The notes: generated by a model from the letters alone, not told the origin. DNA of 64,000 nucleotides from CAVVFX01 sp963747535 (GCA_963747535.1 CAVVFX010000006.1:248001-312000), one strand, 5' to 3'; counted from the stretch's first letter, positions 33,925 to 42,405 are shown. Program-made: numbers and translations.

Positions 33925-34395
33925 GTGATGACCGAGAACGACATCGCTAAAGAAATCGTGGACGCTGCCTTTCGCATCCATACTACCCTCGGTCCGGGAC
34001 TGCTGGAATCGGTTGACGATGCTGTGCTGGCGCATGAACTCGGCCGCCGGGGACTCCGCACCGCCCGCCAGTTGCCAATCCCGGTGATCTATGACAGCGT
34101 CCGCATCGGCATCGGGTTTCGGGCCGACCTGATCGTCGAGGACTTGAGTGTCGTAGAAATCAAGTCAGTTGAGGTTCTTGCCCCGGTTCATAAAAAGCAG
34201 CTTCTCACCTATCTCCGGCTGGCTGACAAGCGCCTGGGCCTGCCCATCAACTGGATCTTCGTTTCTTTGCACGCCGCGACAATTTGGTGGGCGCCAAAGC
34301 GGATGCGGCGCAGCCGCGGCAGATCACAAAAAAGCGATGGTCTACCCTACGGTTTGCGGCTAAGGCGCGCTGCGGACGGTGTGACGACGAGCTAA
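33925..34395 (+). CDS. GxxExxY-type protein with repeat-derived C-terminus
   Basis: The first about 112 residues match the GxxExxY family (PD-(D/E)XK-like): IAKEIVDAAFRIHTTLGPGL, LESVDDAVLAHELGRRGLRT, IGIGFRADLIVEDLSVVEIK and HKKQLLTYLRLADKRLG. The signature Tyr is Asp (GLLESVD). The normal ending (INFNV...LKxGIxRxVN) is missing; instead the frame runs from about 34263 into an inverted 109-bp family F repeat, which encodes the last about 43 residues (WWAPKRMRRSRGRSQKSDG). The core Asp and E-x-K remain. Either the protein tolerates the tail or it is decaying. The stop overlaps the convergent ParA-like gene by 4 bp. Confidence 0.78.
   Translation: MMTENDIAKEIVDAAFRIHTTLGPGLLESVDDAVLAHELGRRGLRTARQLPIPVIYDSVRIGIGFRADLIVEDLSVVEIKSVEVLAPVHKKQLLTYLRLADKRLGLPINWIFVSLHAATIWWAPKRMRRSRGRSQKSDGLPYGLRLRRAADGVTTS
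34263..34372. repeat. Composite repeat family F, copy 2 (inverted), with family A hairpin A8
   Basis: Reverse orientation of the unit at 28047-28155 and 36381-36489; it starts TTCTTTGC and ends GGCGCGCTG. The hairpin core is GGCAGATCA/TGGTCTACC (one mismatch and wobble). It overlaps the 3' end of the GxxExxY gene. Confidence 0.82.
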
Positions 34396-35036
34396 CGCTT
34401 CAGTATCTTCTCGATGGCCTTAGCCAATTCGATAAATTCATCATGGGCCGGCGAATTGGGCGCATATTCCGCGACCGTAAGCCCGCTCTCCACGGCTTCA
34501 GCCAATACCACGCGTTGTCCGATGGACGGCAGAACTTTCCTGCCCATCTCTTCGAGCGACGACGTCAGCCCGCGACCCAGCCGGGTGCTCAGGTTTACTT
34601 TCGAAGGCACCAGCCGGATGCGGGGCTTCTTTGACCGTCGTTCTGCCCGCGCCTCGAGTGCCAGAGACAGTGCTTCCTTTAACGCGAATAGGTCGAGCGG
34701 TGACGGACCGCATGGCAGCAACAACAGATCCGCCACCAGAGCTGCCTGGTAAGCCACCTCGGGAATGCCCGGCGGCGTGTCGATCAGGACGATGTCGGCG
34801 TCCTTTTCGGCCGCGCGCGCCCCCGCTGCCAGCGCGCCGGTTCGCCCGTCCACTTTCCGGACGCAAGTTGCCAGCATCCCGTCGCCCTGCGCGGCCCAGG
34901 CCACCAGACTATGTTGCGGGTCGGCATCGAGCACGGCGACACTCTTACCCATCGCGGCAAACTCCGCGGCGAGGTTTCCGGCGATGGTGGACTTACCCAC
35001 TCCGCCTTTTCGTCCAGCCACAGCGATGATGGCCAT
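34392..35036 (-). CDS. ParA/MinD-superfamily ATPase, orphan
   Basis: From ATG 35036 (MAIIAVAGRKGGVGKSTIAG) the 214-residue protein has a deviant Walker A motif GRKGGVGKST, the A' box LDADPQHSLVAWA and Walker B DADIVLIDTPPG. It is short, as in plasmid-type ParA or McdA-like positioning ATPases, and lacks an N-terminal DNA-binding domain. No parB-like gene is adjacent; the nearest gene on that side is a 92-residue protein of unknown role. It may position a cargo or act in an accessory module. A start at 35159 would add 41 residues without homology and is rejected. Confidence 0.88.
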   Translation of the reverse strand: MAIIAVAGRKGGVGKSTIAGNLAAEFAAMGKSVAVLDADPQHSLVAWAAQGDGMLATCVRKVDGRTGALAAGARAAEKDADIVLIDTPPGIPEVAYQAALVADLLLLPCGPSPLDLFALKEALSLALEARAERRSKKPRIRLVPSKVNLSTRLGRGLTSSLEEMGRKVLPSIGQRVVLAEAVESGLTVAEYAPNSPAHDEFIELAKAIEKILKR

Positions 35037-35246
35037 AGAGAGTACTATAGTGCACTTCGTCAGGCTCAGTCGTCGGCCATGTCGGATCAGAAAAAGCGCA
35101 GACTTGAATCCGCACCTTACATCGGTGCAGCGAATCGCGGCTTTTGTTCTTGATCGCACTCAAAGTCAGGCTGTTGTGTGCGTTAATGCACTTAGACTAG
35201 CAACGCCGGGTGGCGATCTTTGCCCTCATAGGACGCATATAGAGAT

Positions 35247-35525
35247 ATGGCGCCGAGTGCCTTCTCGAATCGTGATGCGATTCGCCGGGACGTGATCATT
35301 TCAAGCGGCGACGATCTCCGCCACTGCATGGTGCTGATCGACGCGGACTGTTGGACTCCACGCGGCCCGGCCGTGGAGATTGGTGGAGTGCTCCAGTTGC
35401 CACGCGCCGAGTGGCAGGCGTTGGCCAGTTCCGAGCGTTTGATCTTGAAGTTGTGGGAAAACGGCGAGCCTTACCGCATGATTCTGGACGGAAGCACCGG
35501 ACGCTTTCTGGCGCGGAAGATGTAA
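35247..35525 (+). CDS. Small hypothetical protein
   Basis: A 92-residue frame from ATG 35247 with no signal peptide or membrane segment. It contains DDLRHCMVLIDADCWTPRGP and EWQALASSERLILKLWENGE, a mix typical of a compact alpha/beta fold; the end is GSTGRFLARKM. I do not recognise a family. Coding is supported by composition only. The repeat E unit begins about 10 bp after the stop. It is divergent from the ParA-like gene with a 210-bp gap. Confidence 0.5.
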   Translation: MAPSAFSNRDAIRRDVIISSGDDLRHCMVLIDADCWTPRGPAVEIGGVLQLPRAEWQALASSERLILKLWENGEPYRMILDGSTGRFLARKM

Positions 35526-35534
35526 GTCAGGCGG

Positions 35535-35628
35535 CTCTCCGGAAACTGCGGCCAAACTTCGCCCGCGGCGGCAAAGGCGCAAGTTTCAGACACAATGGAC
35601 CGCGGGCGTGCCCCGCGGTTAGCGGCTA
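35535..35628. repeat. 85-bp dispersed repeat family E, copy 2
   Basis: CTCTCCGGAAACTGCGGCC through AAAGGCGCAAGTTTC to GCGGTTAGCGGCT, near-identical to 15785-15867 apart from a 13-15-bp insertion next to the GGACCGCGG element. The end abuts the stop of ccmC. Confidence 0.75.
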
Positions 35629-36300
35629 AAAAGCGTGGGCCTGGCGCCGCATGGAATCGATTTCGCGGCTCATGTTCTCCTGCTGGAGGCGAACCATCAG
35701 CAGAGCCGTTCCGAGCAAAGCGAAAGCCACACCCATCCCCAAGAGGGGCAGCCCCATACCGGGAGCGAGCCCGCCGGTCGTGAGCACCGGCGCGGGATGC
35801 TGTGTGCGCCACCATTGAATGGAGAAGTAGACGATCGGCACGTCGGCGAAGGAGAAGATTGCCAGCACTGCCGCGAAAGTTGCGCGCTGGGTCGGATCTT
35901 CAATTGCAGGCCGCAGGATGAGGTATCCGGCGTACAGGAGGAAGCAGATGAGTTGCGAGGTGAGGCGCGCGTCCCAGGCCCACCAGATGCCCCAGGCTTC
36001 TCTGCCCCAGATGCTGCCGGTGATCAGGTTCAAGGCGCAGAACATGGTTCCGACTTCCACCGCCGCTACAGCCATGCTGTCGTAGGTGTAGCGCTTGGTG
36101 ACCAGGAACCCGATGCTGGCGACCAGCGCGACGAAGTACATGGTAAAGTCCATGATCGCAGCAGGAATATGGAAGAACATGATGCGGTACACGGCGCCCT
36201 GATTGACTTCATCTCCCAGTTTGAAGAGGATGTCGTAGAGGTTCGCGATAATCAGCAGCCCGGCAAGTCCGGCCAATGCGTAGGTGATCTTTCTCGGCAT
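35626..36300 (-). CDS. ccmC: Heme export protein CcmC (cytochrome c maturation)
   Basis: The 224-residue protein has six membrane helices and the CcmC landmarks. These are His in MFFHIPAAIMDF, the tryptophan-rich periplasmic motif SIWGREAWGIWWAWDARLTSQ (WGxxWxWD signature) and the second heme-ligand His in QWWRTQHPAP. It moves heme toward the chaperone CcmE in system I cytochrome c maturation. Other ccm genes are not in the window. The stop lies within the end of repeat E. No frameshift is seen. Confidence 0.9.
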   Translation of the reverse strand: MPRKITYALAGLAGLLIIANLYDILFKLGDEVNQGAVYRIMFFHIPAAIMDFTMYFVALVASIGFLVTKRYTYDSMAVAAVEVGTMFCALNLITGSIWGREAWGIWWAWDARLTSQLICFLLYAGYLILRPAIEDPTQRATFAAVLAIFSFADVPIVYFSIQWWRTQHPAPVLTTGGLAPGMGLPLLGMGVAFALLGTALLMVRLQQENMSREIDSMRRQAHAF

Positions 36301-36380
36301 GATTTTCTCCTTTTAGTTTGACACGCTAGGTAGGACGCACGAAGCGGCGGGTTTATTGCAAGGCGACAACGCCAACTCCA

Positions 36381-36489
36381 CAGCGCGCCTTCGCCGCAAA
36401 CCGTAGGGTAGACCATCGCTTTTTGTGGTCTGCCCCGGCTGCGCAGCAGCCGCTTTGGCGCCCACCAGATCGTCGCGGCGCGCAAAGAA
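36381..36489. repeat. Composite repeat family F, copy 3, with family A hairpin A9
   Basis: GCGCGCC, CGCCGCAAACC, hairpin GGGTAGACCA/TGGTCTGCCC with loop TCGCTTTTTG, GGCTGCGCAGCAGCC and ATCGTCGCGGCGCGCAAAGA. It sits directly 3' of the ftcD-like gene, whose stop follows at 36490. Confidence 0.82.
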
Positions 36490-37344
36490 TTACCACGCCG
36501 CCAGAATGCGCGATGGAGTGAGATTGAGCCAACGCAGATCGTGACTCGTGGCCGCGGCGGGAATCATGCCGATCAGTTCGCTGCCGCGCACCCGGACACC
36601 GGCCTCCAGCGCCAGCGCTTCCACTCGCTCGAAGACGACATGGAGAGGGGTGGCGCGGAAGTCCGTCGAGTTGATCGAAACCTGGACAATCCCCACCGAG
36701 CCGAGGGGCAGGCCTAACGCCTTCACTCCCGGGAACCCGCCGGAGGAAAACCGGATCGCGCGTGCGATCCGCTTCGCCAGCGCCAGGTCGGCGGTCTCCA
36801 GTAAGATATTCCAGGCGATCAGGAAGTCGCGGGCACCGACTGCACAAGCCCCGGCAGTAGGATGGCGTCCTTCGCCGACATCGGGTGCCGCGCCTGCGAC
36901 GGCTAGCCGCCGCACGTGCTCGAGTCCGCGGCGATCGGGGACGAGGGCGGATCGCTCGTAGAGGAAAACCGGAACACGCCACTCCTCCCACAGCCTTTCG
37001 GCGAAGTTACGCGAGCACTCCACGCATTTCCCGATGTACTCCGCACTCCCTGCACCTTCTAGAGGCACGAAGGGAACGACATCCACTGCCCCGATCCGGG
37101 GATGTACACCGGAGTGGAGATTGAGGTCGATGCGCTCGACCGCGACACCCGCCGAGGCCAGAGCGGCAGCGACGACGCCTTCCGGAGTCCCCGCGAAAGT
37201 GAAGACCGAACGATGGTGATCGGGGTCGGCGGAATGATCGAGCAGCCGGACACCGGACGTTTGCCGGATGCTCGCGGCAAGACCCGCCAGGATTAACGGA
37301 TCGCGGCCTTCAGAGAAGTTGGGCACGCATTCGATCAGGCTCAT
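36490..37344 (-). CDS. ftcD: Glutamate formimidoyltransferase
   Basis: The 284-residue protein begins MSLIECVPNFSEGRDPLILA, the family signature, and includes HSGVHPRIGAVDVVPFVPL with the conserved His and FLYERSALVPDRRGLEHVR. It lacks the cyclodeaminase domain found in the animal FTCD, as usual in bacteria. The reaction moves the formimino group of formiminoglutamate to tetrahydrofolate in histidine breakdown. Its start overlaps the end of the upstream HutI-like gene by 35 bp, giving tight coupling, so the HutI-like protein is expected to matter to it. PurU is 2 kb away. Confidence 0.92.
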   Translation of the reverse strand: MSLIECVPNFSEGRDPLILAGLAASIRQTSGVRLLDHSADPDHHRSVFTFAGTPEGVVAAALASAGVAVERIDLNLHSGVHPRIGAVDVVPFVPLEGAGSAEYIGKCVECSRNFAERLWEEWRVPVFLYERSALVPDRRGLEHVRRLAVAGAAPDVGEGRHPTAGACAVGARDFLIAWNILLETADLALAKRIARAIRFSSGGFPGVKALGLPLGSVGIVQVSINSTDFRATPLHVVFERVEALALEAGVRVRGSELIGMIPAAATSHDLRWLNLTPSRILAAW

Positions 37345-38572
37345 GAATTCTGGAGGGGCCCGGCCATTCCGGGAAATCCTCTTTGAACACTACCACGCCG
37401 CGTTTGATCGTCGAATAGACCAGATTGGTTCCTCCGAACAGCGGGATGTCGCGGTAGTCCGAAGCGTTCAGGAGAATCAGGTCGGCCAGTTTGCCGTGCT
37501 CCAGCGAACCGGTGCGCGATCCTATACCCAAGGCCCAGGCGGCGTTAATGGTGGCTGCGGAGATGGCTTCGGCGATGGTCAGGCCGAGCCGTTCGCAAGC
37601 CAACTGAATCACCGTCTGCATACTGGCGGTCGCGCGGGTCTCCGGGCTGATACCGCTGCCCAAGGCGATCAGGGCGCCGTAATCGATGAGTTGCCTGGCA
37701 TGGACTGGTGACGCACCTGGAGACAGAAGAGCGGGCAACAGAATAGCGAAGGTCGGCGAATAGGAGAGCAATTCGATCTCGGGAATTCGGAACGGTTCCG
37801 CGGCGGAAATCGAAAGGGCTTGCAGATTGACGGCCGCGTTCACCAGTTCCAGTTCGTTCCCGCGGAGCATTTCGAGGCGAATCTTAAATCCGGCGGAGCG
37901 CGCCAGTCCAAGAAAAGCCTCGGCGTTCGCTAGCGAGAAGCCGCCGGTCCCGCAAGGCACTTGCACGACGGACGCAAGTTTGCGGCGCTTGACGCATTGC
38001 AGCAGTTCCTCGCCGGCCCACGGCAGTCCCTCGAATCCGGACGGCTGGGCCATGATGAACAGGATGGAAATGATATCGAGCGGCTGCTGGTTTCGTCCGC
38101 GAAGCGCCCGCAGAATCTTAAGTTCGCCGGTGTTATCGAAGCCATAGCCAGAGAGCGCGCCGATGGTCGCTGCGCCGTGACGCGCCATGGTCTTGAGGAG
38201 ATCGTCCGCCTGTGCTTCCAGGCGGCTGGCAGGAATTGATCGGACGGCTCGCGCCGCTGCGCACCGGCAAGATTCCGCGGCTGAGTCGACCCGGTAGGCA
38301 GGTGCCGGGACAAGACAGGCGTGGGCGTCGATGAAGGCGGGCATCACCACGCGGCCTGCGGCGTCGATCTCGTCCGCGTCACGGGCGTCCGCCATGTTCT
38401 CAATCCGCCGTGTGGGTCCGACAGCCTCGATCACGCCGTCGTGCAGCAGGGCCGAGCCGTCGGGGATCATTCCGAGATGGTCGAGTTCACCAGCGCGACG
38501 TGGGCCGCTGAGATGGTGCAACGTCAGCAGTTGCCGCGCGCCGCGCACCAGAGTCCAATGGTTTGGTTTCAT
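37310..38572 (-). CDS. Imidazolonepropionase-like protein lacking metal ligands
   Basis: From ATG 38572 (MKPNHWTLVRGARQLLTLHH) the 420-residue protein follows the HutI/amidohydrolase layout: N-terminal beta sandwich, central TIM barrel, C-terminal ending TGSLEHGKLADLILLNASDY. The HxH motif is degraded (FIDAHACLV), the HutI His in HADEF is absent (EMLRGNELELVNA), SADHLE is SAAEPF and the Asp in TDFNPG is Gly (LGSGISPET). So only one of the expected metal ligands remains. It is probably not a hydrolase; perhaps a regulatory subunit or scaffold for the coupled FtcD. The upstream extension to 38626 is not homologous. Confidence 0.82.
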   Translation of the reverse strand: MKPNHWTLVRGARQLLTLHHLSGPRRAGELDHLGMIPDGSALLHDGVIEAVGPTRRIENMADARDADEIDAAGRVVMPAFIDAHACLVPAPAYRVDSAAESCRCAAARAVRSIPASRLEAQADDLLKTMARHGAATIGALSGYGFDNTGELKILRALRGRNQQPLDIISILFIMAQPSGFEGLPWAGEELLQCVKRRKLASVVQVPCGTGGFSLANAEAFLGLARSAGFKIRLEMLRGNELELVNAAVNLQALSISAAEPFRIPEIELLSYSPTFAILLPALLSPGASPVHARQLIDYGALIALGSGISPETRATASMQTVIQLACERLGLTIAEAISAATINAAWALGIGSRTGSLEHGKLADLILLNASDYRDIPLFGGTNLVYSTIKRGVVVFKEDFPEWPGPSRIHEPDRMRAQLL

Positions 38573-38737
38573 TCGCCGGTTTTTTGGGAAATATAATCTC
38601 TGCGCCTCCGCAGGAATAACGACCAAATAGAATTGTAATGAATAAATAAACCATAAATCAATTAATTTGCGCGAAATTTATTTCGCCGCCCCTTCCGTGA
38701 CGTGTGGGTGCGGCAACAGGTTTAGAATCGAAACTGC

Positions 38738-39385
38738 ATGTTGCCTCTATTGGATACGGAAGAAGTGCGGGTGCTGGGCTCGCTGATGGAGAAGGAATCG
38801 ACCACGCCGGAGTACTATCCGATGAGCCTGAACGCGCTGGTCAATGCGTGTAATCAGAAGTCCAACCGGCACCCTGCGGTGAATTACGACGAAGAAATCG
38901 TGCTGCAGGCGATCGACCGTCTGCGCGAGAAGAAGATGGCCGCCGTAATTTCGGGTAGCGGGAGGGTAAATAAATACGCGCAACGTTTCTCGGAGTTACT
39001 GAATCTCGGCAGACGGGAAATGGCGCTGATGTGCACGCTACTGCTGAGGGGTCCGCAGACGCTGGGCGAATTGGGAGGCCGTTCCGAGCGGATGCACGCG
39101 TTTGAGGACCTCGCGGCAGTGGAACATACGCTCGACCGGCTGGCCTCCCATGAAGCGGGGAAACTGGTCGCCAGGCTGCCCAAGGGCCCGGGTCAGAAGG
39201 AAGCCAGATATGCGCACCTTCTCTCCGGCGAACCGGTCGAGGAAGAGACGCCGGCTGTCACGGCAGTCTCGTCGACTCCCACTGCCGATCGCATCTCAGC
39301 GCTGGAAAACGAGGTAGCCGGTCTGCGGAACGAGGTAGAGGAACTGCGGCGACGCCTGGAATATTTCGAGCGACAGTTTTCTTGA
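38738..39385 (+). CDS. YceH-family (DUF480) protein
   Basis: The 215-residue product starts MLPLLDTEEVRVLGSLMEKE and contains TPEYYPMSLNALVNACNQKSNRHP and LMCTLLLRGPQTLGELGGR, the two winged-helix repeats of the DUF480 family. The C-terminal about 35 residues (ISALENEVAGLRNEVEELRR) form a heptad coiled coil. Role unsettled; probably nucleic-acid or protein binding. It is 19 bp upstream of purU and probably co-transcribed. Confidence 0.9.
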   Translation: MLPLLDTEEVRVLGSLMEKESTTPEYYPMSLNALVNACNQKSNRHPAVNYDEEIVLQAIDRLREKKMAAVISGSGRVNKYAQRFSELLNLGRREMALMCTLLLRGPQTLGELGGRSERMHAFEDLAAVEHTLDRLASHEAGKLVARLPKGPGQKEARYAHLLSGEPVEEETPAVTAVSSTPTADRISALENEVAGLRNEVEELRRRLEYFERQFS

Positions 39386-39404
39386 GGAGGGGATCGATCA
39401 GCCC

Positions 39405-40199
39405 ATGCGGCAGGGCAGAGGCTCCGCCAAGGTGCATCGAAGCTCGCGCGGCCACCTCAATCGCTTCGAAATCCCTTCGGATGCCCGGCCGGTGAAGATG
39501 ACTGTCACCGAAGACGCCACTGCTCGACCAGTCTATCCGAGAGGTGATGGACATTCTGCAGACACAGTCCGGATGCGCTGGCAACTCAAGTCGATGTCGG
39601 AAGTCCCGCGGGTCGCCATCTTCGTTTCCCAGTACCTTCACTGCCTGGCTGATCTTCTTCATCGCTATCAGAGTGGGGAACTGCACTGCGCCATACCGCT
39701 GGTGCTCGGCAATCATCCGGATGGCGAGGCCCTGGCGCGGTTCTACGGCGTGGAGTTTCGTCATCTCCCGGTGGAGAGCGGGACCAGGCGCGAGCGGGAA
39801 GAAGCGCAGCGCCGCTGGCTGCGGGCGGAGCGCATCGACCTGGTGGTGCTGGCGCGGTATATGCAGATCCTGTCGCCGGAGTTCGTCGGGGAGTATCCGG
39901 CCCGTATCATCAATGTCCACCATTCGTTTCTACCGGCCTTTGTGGGCGCCCGGCCGTACCATGCGGCATTCGACCGGGGAGTCAAACTGATCGGCGCCAC
40001 CAGCCACTATGTGACTGCGGAACTGGACGACGGCCCGATCATTGAACAGGATGTGGTCCGCATTTCGCACCGCGATCAGGTAGAGGATCTGATCAAGAAG
40101 GGGCGGGATCTGGAACGCGCGGTTCTGGCACGCGGCGTCATGTGGCACCTGGAGCATCGCATTCTGTGCTACGGAAACAAGACCGTCGTTTTTGACTGA
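39405..40199 (+). CDS. purU: Formyltetrahydrofolate deformylase without ACT domain
   Basis: Residues about 57-264 match the PurU catalytic domain: VAIFVSQYLHCLADLLHRY, VLGNHPDG (Asn and His), NVHHSFLPAFVGARPYH, LIGATSHYVTAELDDGPIIE with the catalytic Asp, and VLARGVMWHLEHRI. PurU hydrolyses 10-formyl-THF to formate and THF. The usual N-terminal ACT domain (about 80 residues) is absent: the 56 residues before it (MRQGRGSAKV...) show no ACT strands. A start at ATG 39573 (MRWQLKS) would give only the catalytic part. The start at 39405 has a GAGGAGGGG ribosome site but long spacing. In other PurU the ACT part mediates Met/Gly feedback control. Confidence 0.83.
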   Translation: MRQGRGSAKVHRSSRGHLNRFEIPSDARPVKMTVTEDATARPVYPRGDGHSADTVRMRWQLKSMSEVPRVAIFVSQYLHCLADLLHRYQSGELHCAIPLVLGNHPDGEALARFYGVEFRHLPVESGTRREREEAQRRWLRAERIDLVVLARYMQILSPEFVGEYPARIINVHHSFLPAFVGARPYHAAFDRGVKLIGATSHYVTAELDDGPIIEQDVVRISHRDQVEDLIKKGRDLERAVLARGVMWHLEHRILCYGNKTVVFD

Positions 40200-40310
40200 G
40201 CTCACATTTCAATGCCGTTGTAAAAGTTCGAAAAATGATGCGGGCGACGGGTTCTTCTTCGCGTTGGCTCCTCTACACTGAAGGTGGTCGGCGAAAGGAC
40301 CTTGTTTTAT

Positions 40311-40451
40311 ATGAAAAGAATTCTTAGTATTTTGTTAGGCCTGGCACTGGTGCTCGGCACCGTCTCCACCACCTTCGCGCAAAATGGCTCTACCCATAAG
40401 CACAAGAAGGGTGGACACAAGGGCGGCACTCACGGCGGACCGAGCAAGTAG
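40311..40451 (+). CDS. Small secreted Lys/His/Gly-rich protein
   Basis: This 46-residue frame begins MKRILSILLGLALVLGTVST, a clean signal peptide cut near TFA-QN. The mature part is about 25 residues of repeated Lys, His and Gly (HKHKKGGHKGGTHGG). Short secreted basic proteins of this kind are common in acidobacteria (from memory). His-rich and Lys-rich stretches could bind metals or acidic polymers. GGCGAAAGGAC is upstream. The gene is too short for most gene finders. Confidence 0.6.
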   Translation: MKRILSILLGLALVLGTVSTTFAQNGSTHKHKKGGHKGGTHGGPSK

Positions 40452-40791
40452 TTTTTTGTTCCGGCGGCTGCGGACACTCCCTACACGGGCCTGACAGCCT
40501 GTGGCAGAGTCGACGGTCACGGTAGGGATGCCGGTTACCCGGCACCTCCCGCACGGATCCGTGCTGGCGCTACTCATTGGAAATTTCTTCAGGATAAGAT
40601 AACGTTTCATGTTATCCTGCCCCTTTCGACCGGCGATTGAGCTATGACCTGCTGAAGGGAAACACGGGGAGACCATGATGAAAACCATCGCGGCTCATGG
40701 AAGTGCGCTCGGCACCGCGGCCTAGACAGCGACCGGTCAGCAGCAAGGATGGACCTTCAGTCTCCAGACGACCAAGTAGAGGAAACGAAAA
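40452..40791. other. Intergenic stretch, no supported gene
   Basis: 340 bp between the small secreted protein and the flavoenzyme. A short frame at 40675-40725 (MMKTIAAHGSALGTAA) is preceded by GGGGAGACC but has no recognised relative. ATAACGTTTCATGTTAT at about 40599-40616 is an AT-rich near-palindrome, a candidate regulatory site. Confidence 0.35.
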
Positions 40792-42405
40792 ATGCCGAAG
40801 AGCGTCGCGATATTAGGTGGGGGCGTTGCGGGACTTAGCGCGGCACACGAATTATGCGAGCGCGGCTTCACCGTCTCCGTGTTTGAGAAGAAGAGTGTGT
40901 TCGGCGGAAAGGCCCGGAGCATCCCGTTTCCGGGTGCGAACCGAAGAGACCTACCCGGCGAACACGGATTCCGCTTTTTCCCCGGATTCTACCGGCACTT
41001 ACCGGACACGATGGGACGAATTCCCTATAACGGGGTGAACACCGTCGCCGATAATCTGGTCGAAGCGAAGCGCATTCTTCTGACACGCGCCGGCCTTCCG
41101 CCGGTCGATCTGTTGGCGCAACTTCCCCAGGTCCCTCAGGACTGGATCGTCGCGCTCCACGTCTTGCTTACGGGTATCGGCGTTTCCGACAATGAGGTAT
41201 TGTTTTTCGTCGACCGTTTGCTGGTCCTGCTGACTACCTGCCCTGAACGCCGTTTGAAGGAATACGAGCAGATCTCCTGGTGGAATTTTATTCGCGCGGG
41301 AGACATGTCGAGAGAGTATCAGACACTTCTGGCCCAGGGGCTCACGCGATCGCTTGTCGCCCTGCGCGCCGATTCGGGCAGCACCCGGACGGTAGGTTAT
41401 ATTCTGCTTCAACTGTTCGGCGGGATCATCTCGCCCCAGGGTTTCGACAGACTTCTCAACGGACCGACTAACGACGTATGGCTGTCACCATGGGTCACTT
41501 ATCTCAAGGGACGGAACGTGACGCTCGAAAGCGGCGTGACGATTCGACAGTTCCAGTTGGGAGCGGCCGGCATAACCGGAGTGATCGCCGATCAGGCCGG
41601 AGCCGCTCTACCGATCACCGCGGACTACTATATAGCGGCGATGCCGATCGAGATCATGGCCGGACTTGTGACTCCGGACCTGAAGAGTGCTGCGCCTTCG
41701 CTATCCGGCTTGAACGCGCTCATAACCAAGTGGATGAATGGCATCCAGTTTTATTTGAAAACCGACGTGCCACTCAATCGCGGACATACGCTTTATGCCG
41801 ACTCGCCATGGGCTTTGACGTCCATATCGCAAAAGCAGTTTTGGACCAACGCTCCGTTTTCCAACTACGGTGACGGGACGTTGGGGGGCATTCTGTCGGT
41901 GGACATTTCCGACTGGGACACGGCAGGGATCATTTTCGGCAAACCCGCGCGGAACTGCACGGCAAACGAGATCAAGGAGGAAGTTTGGGCGCAACTGAAA
42001 GCACACCTGAATGTCGGTGGTGCTACCGTGATTCAGGATGACAACCTGATCACCTGGTTCCTCGATCCCGATATGGAATTCCCCAATCAATCCGCCGTGA
42101 CGAATCAGGAACCGCTCCTCGTAAACACTGTCGGCTCGCTGCAGTACCGCCCCGACGCCGTCACGCAAGTTCCCAATCTGTTTATCGCGTCGGACTATGT
42201 CAAGACGTACACGGACATCGCCTGCATGGAATCCGCGAATGAGGCAGCGCGGCGAGCGGTCAACGGAATTCTGCGGCAATCCGGATCAAATGCGCCACTT
42301 GCGCAGTTGTGGCCATTGGAGGAGCCCATTTTCTTCCAGCCGATGGTTGAGTACGACCGGATCCGGTTCAAGCTGGGGCTCCCGCATGCGTCTTCACCCC
42401 TGTAG
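40792..42405 (+). CDS. FAD-dependent amine-oxidase/phytoene-desaturase-like enzyme
   Basis: The 537-residue protein has the N-terminal FAD-binding GxGxxG-type segment VAILGGGVAGLSAAHELCER, GGKARSI and the extended motif RRDLPGEHGFRFFPGFYRHL. The C-terminal FAD part is NLFIASDYVKTYTDIACMESANEA. This is the family of hydroxysqualene dehydroxylase, carotenoid desaturases and related isoprenoid oxidases. RBS GAGGAAACG is upstream. No other isoprenoid gene is near, so the substrate is open; a squalene or carotenoid-like substrate is the best guess from the HGFRFFPGFYRH signature. Confidence 0.85.
   Translation: MPKSVAILGGGVAGLSAAHELCERGFTVSVFEKKSVFGGKARSIPFPGANRRDLPGEHGFRFFPGFYRHLPDTMGRIPYNGVNTVADNLVEAKRILLTRAGLPPVDLLAQLPQVPQDWIVALHVLLTGIGVSDNEVLFFVDRLLVLLTTCPERRLKEYEQISWWNFIRAGDMSREYQTLLAQGLTRSLVALRADSGSTRTVGYILLQLFGGIISPQGFDRLLNGPTNDVWLSPWVTYLKGRNVTLESGVTIRQFQLGAAGITGVIADQAGAALPITADYYIAAMPIEIMAGLVTPDLKSAAPSLSGLNALITKWMNGIQFYLKTDVPLNRGHTLYADSPWALTSISQKQFWTNAPFSNYGDGTLGGILSVDISDWDTAGIIFGKPARNCTANEIKEEVWAQLKAHLNVGGATVIQDDNLITWFLDPDMEFPNQSAVTNQEPLLVNTVGSLQYRPDAVTQVPNLFIASDYVKTYTDIACMESANEAARRAVNGILRQSGSNAPLAQLWPLEEPIFFQPMVEYDRIRFKLGLPHASSPL

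Noticed and set aside
40675..40725. 16-codon frame MMKTIAAHGSALGTAA
   Set aside because: Too short and without relatives; listed only as part of the gap.
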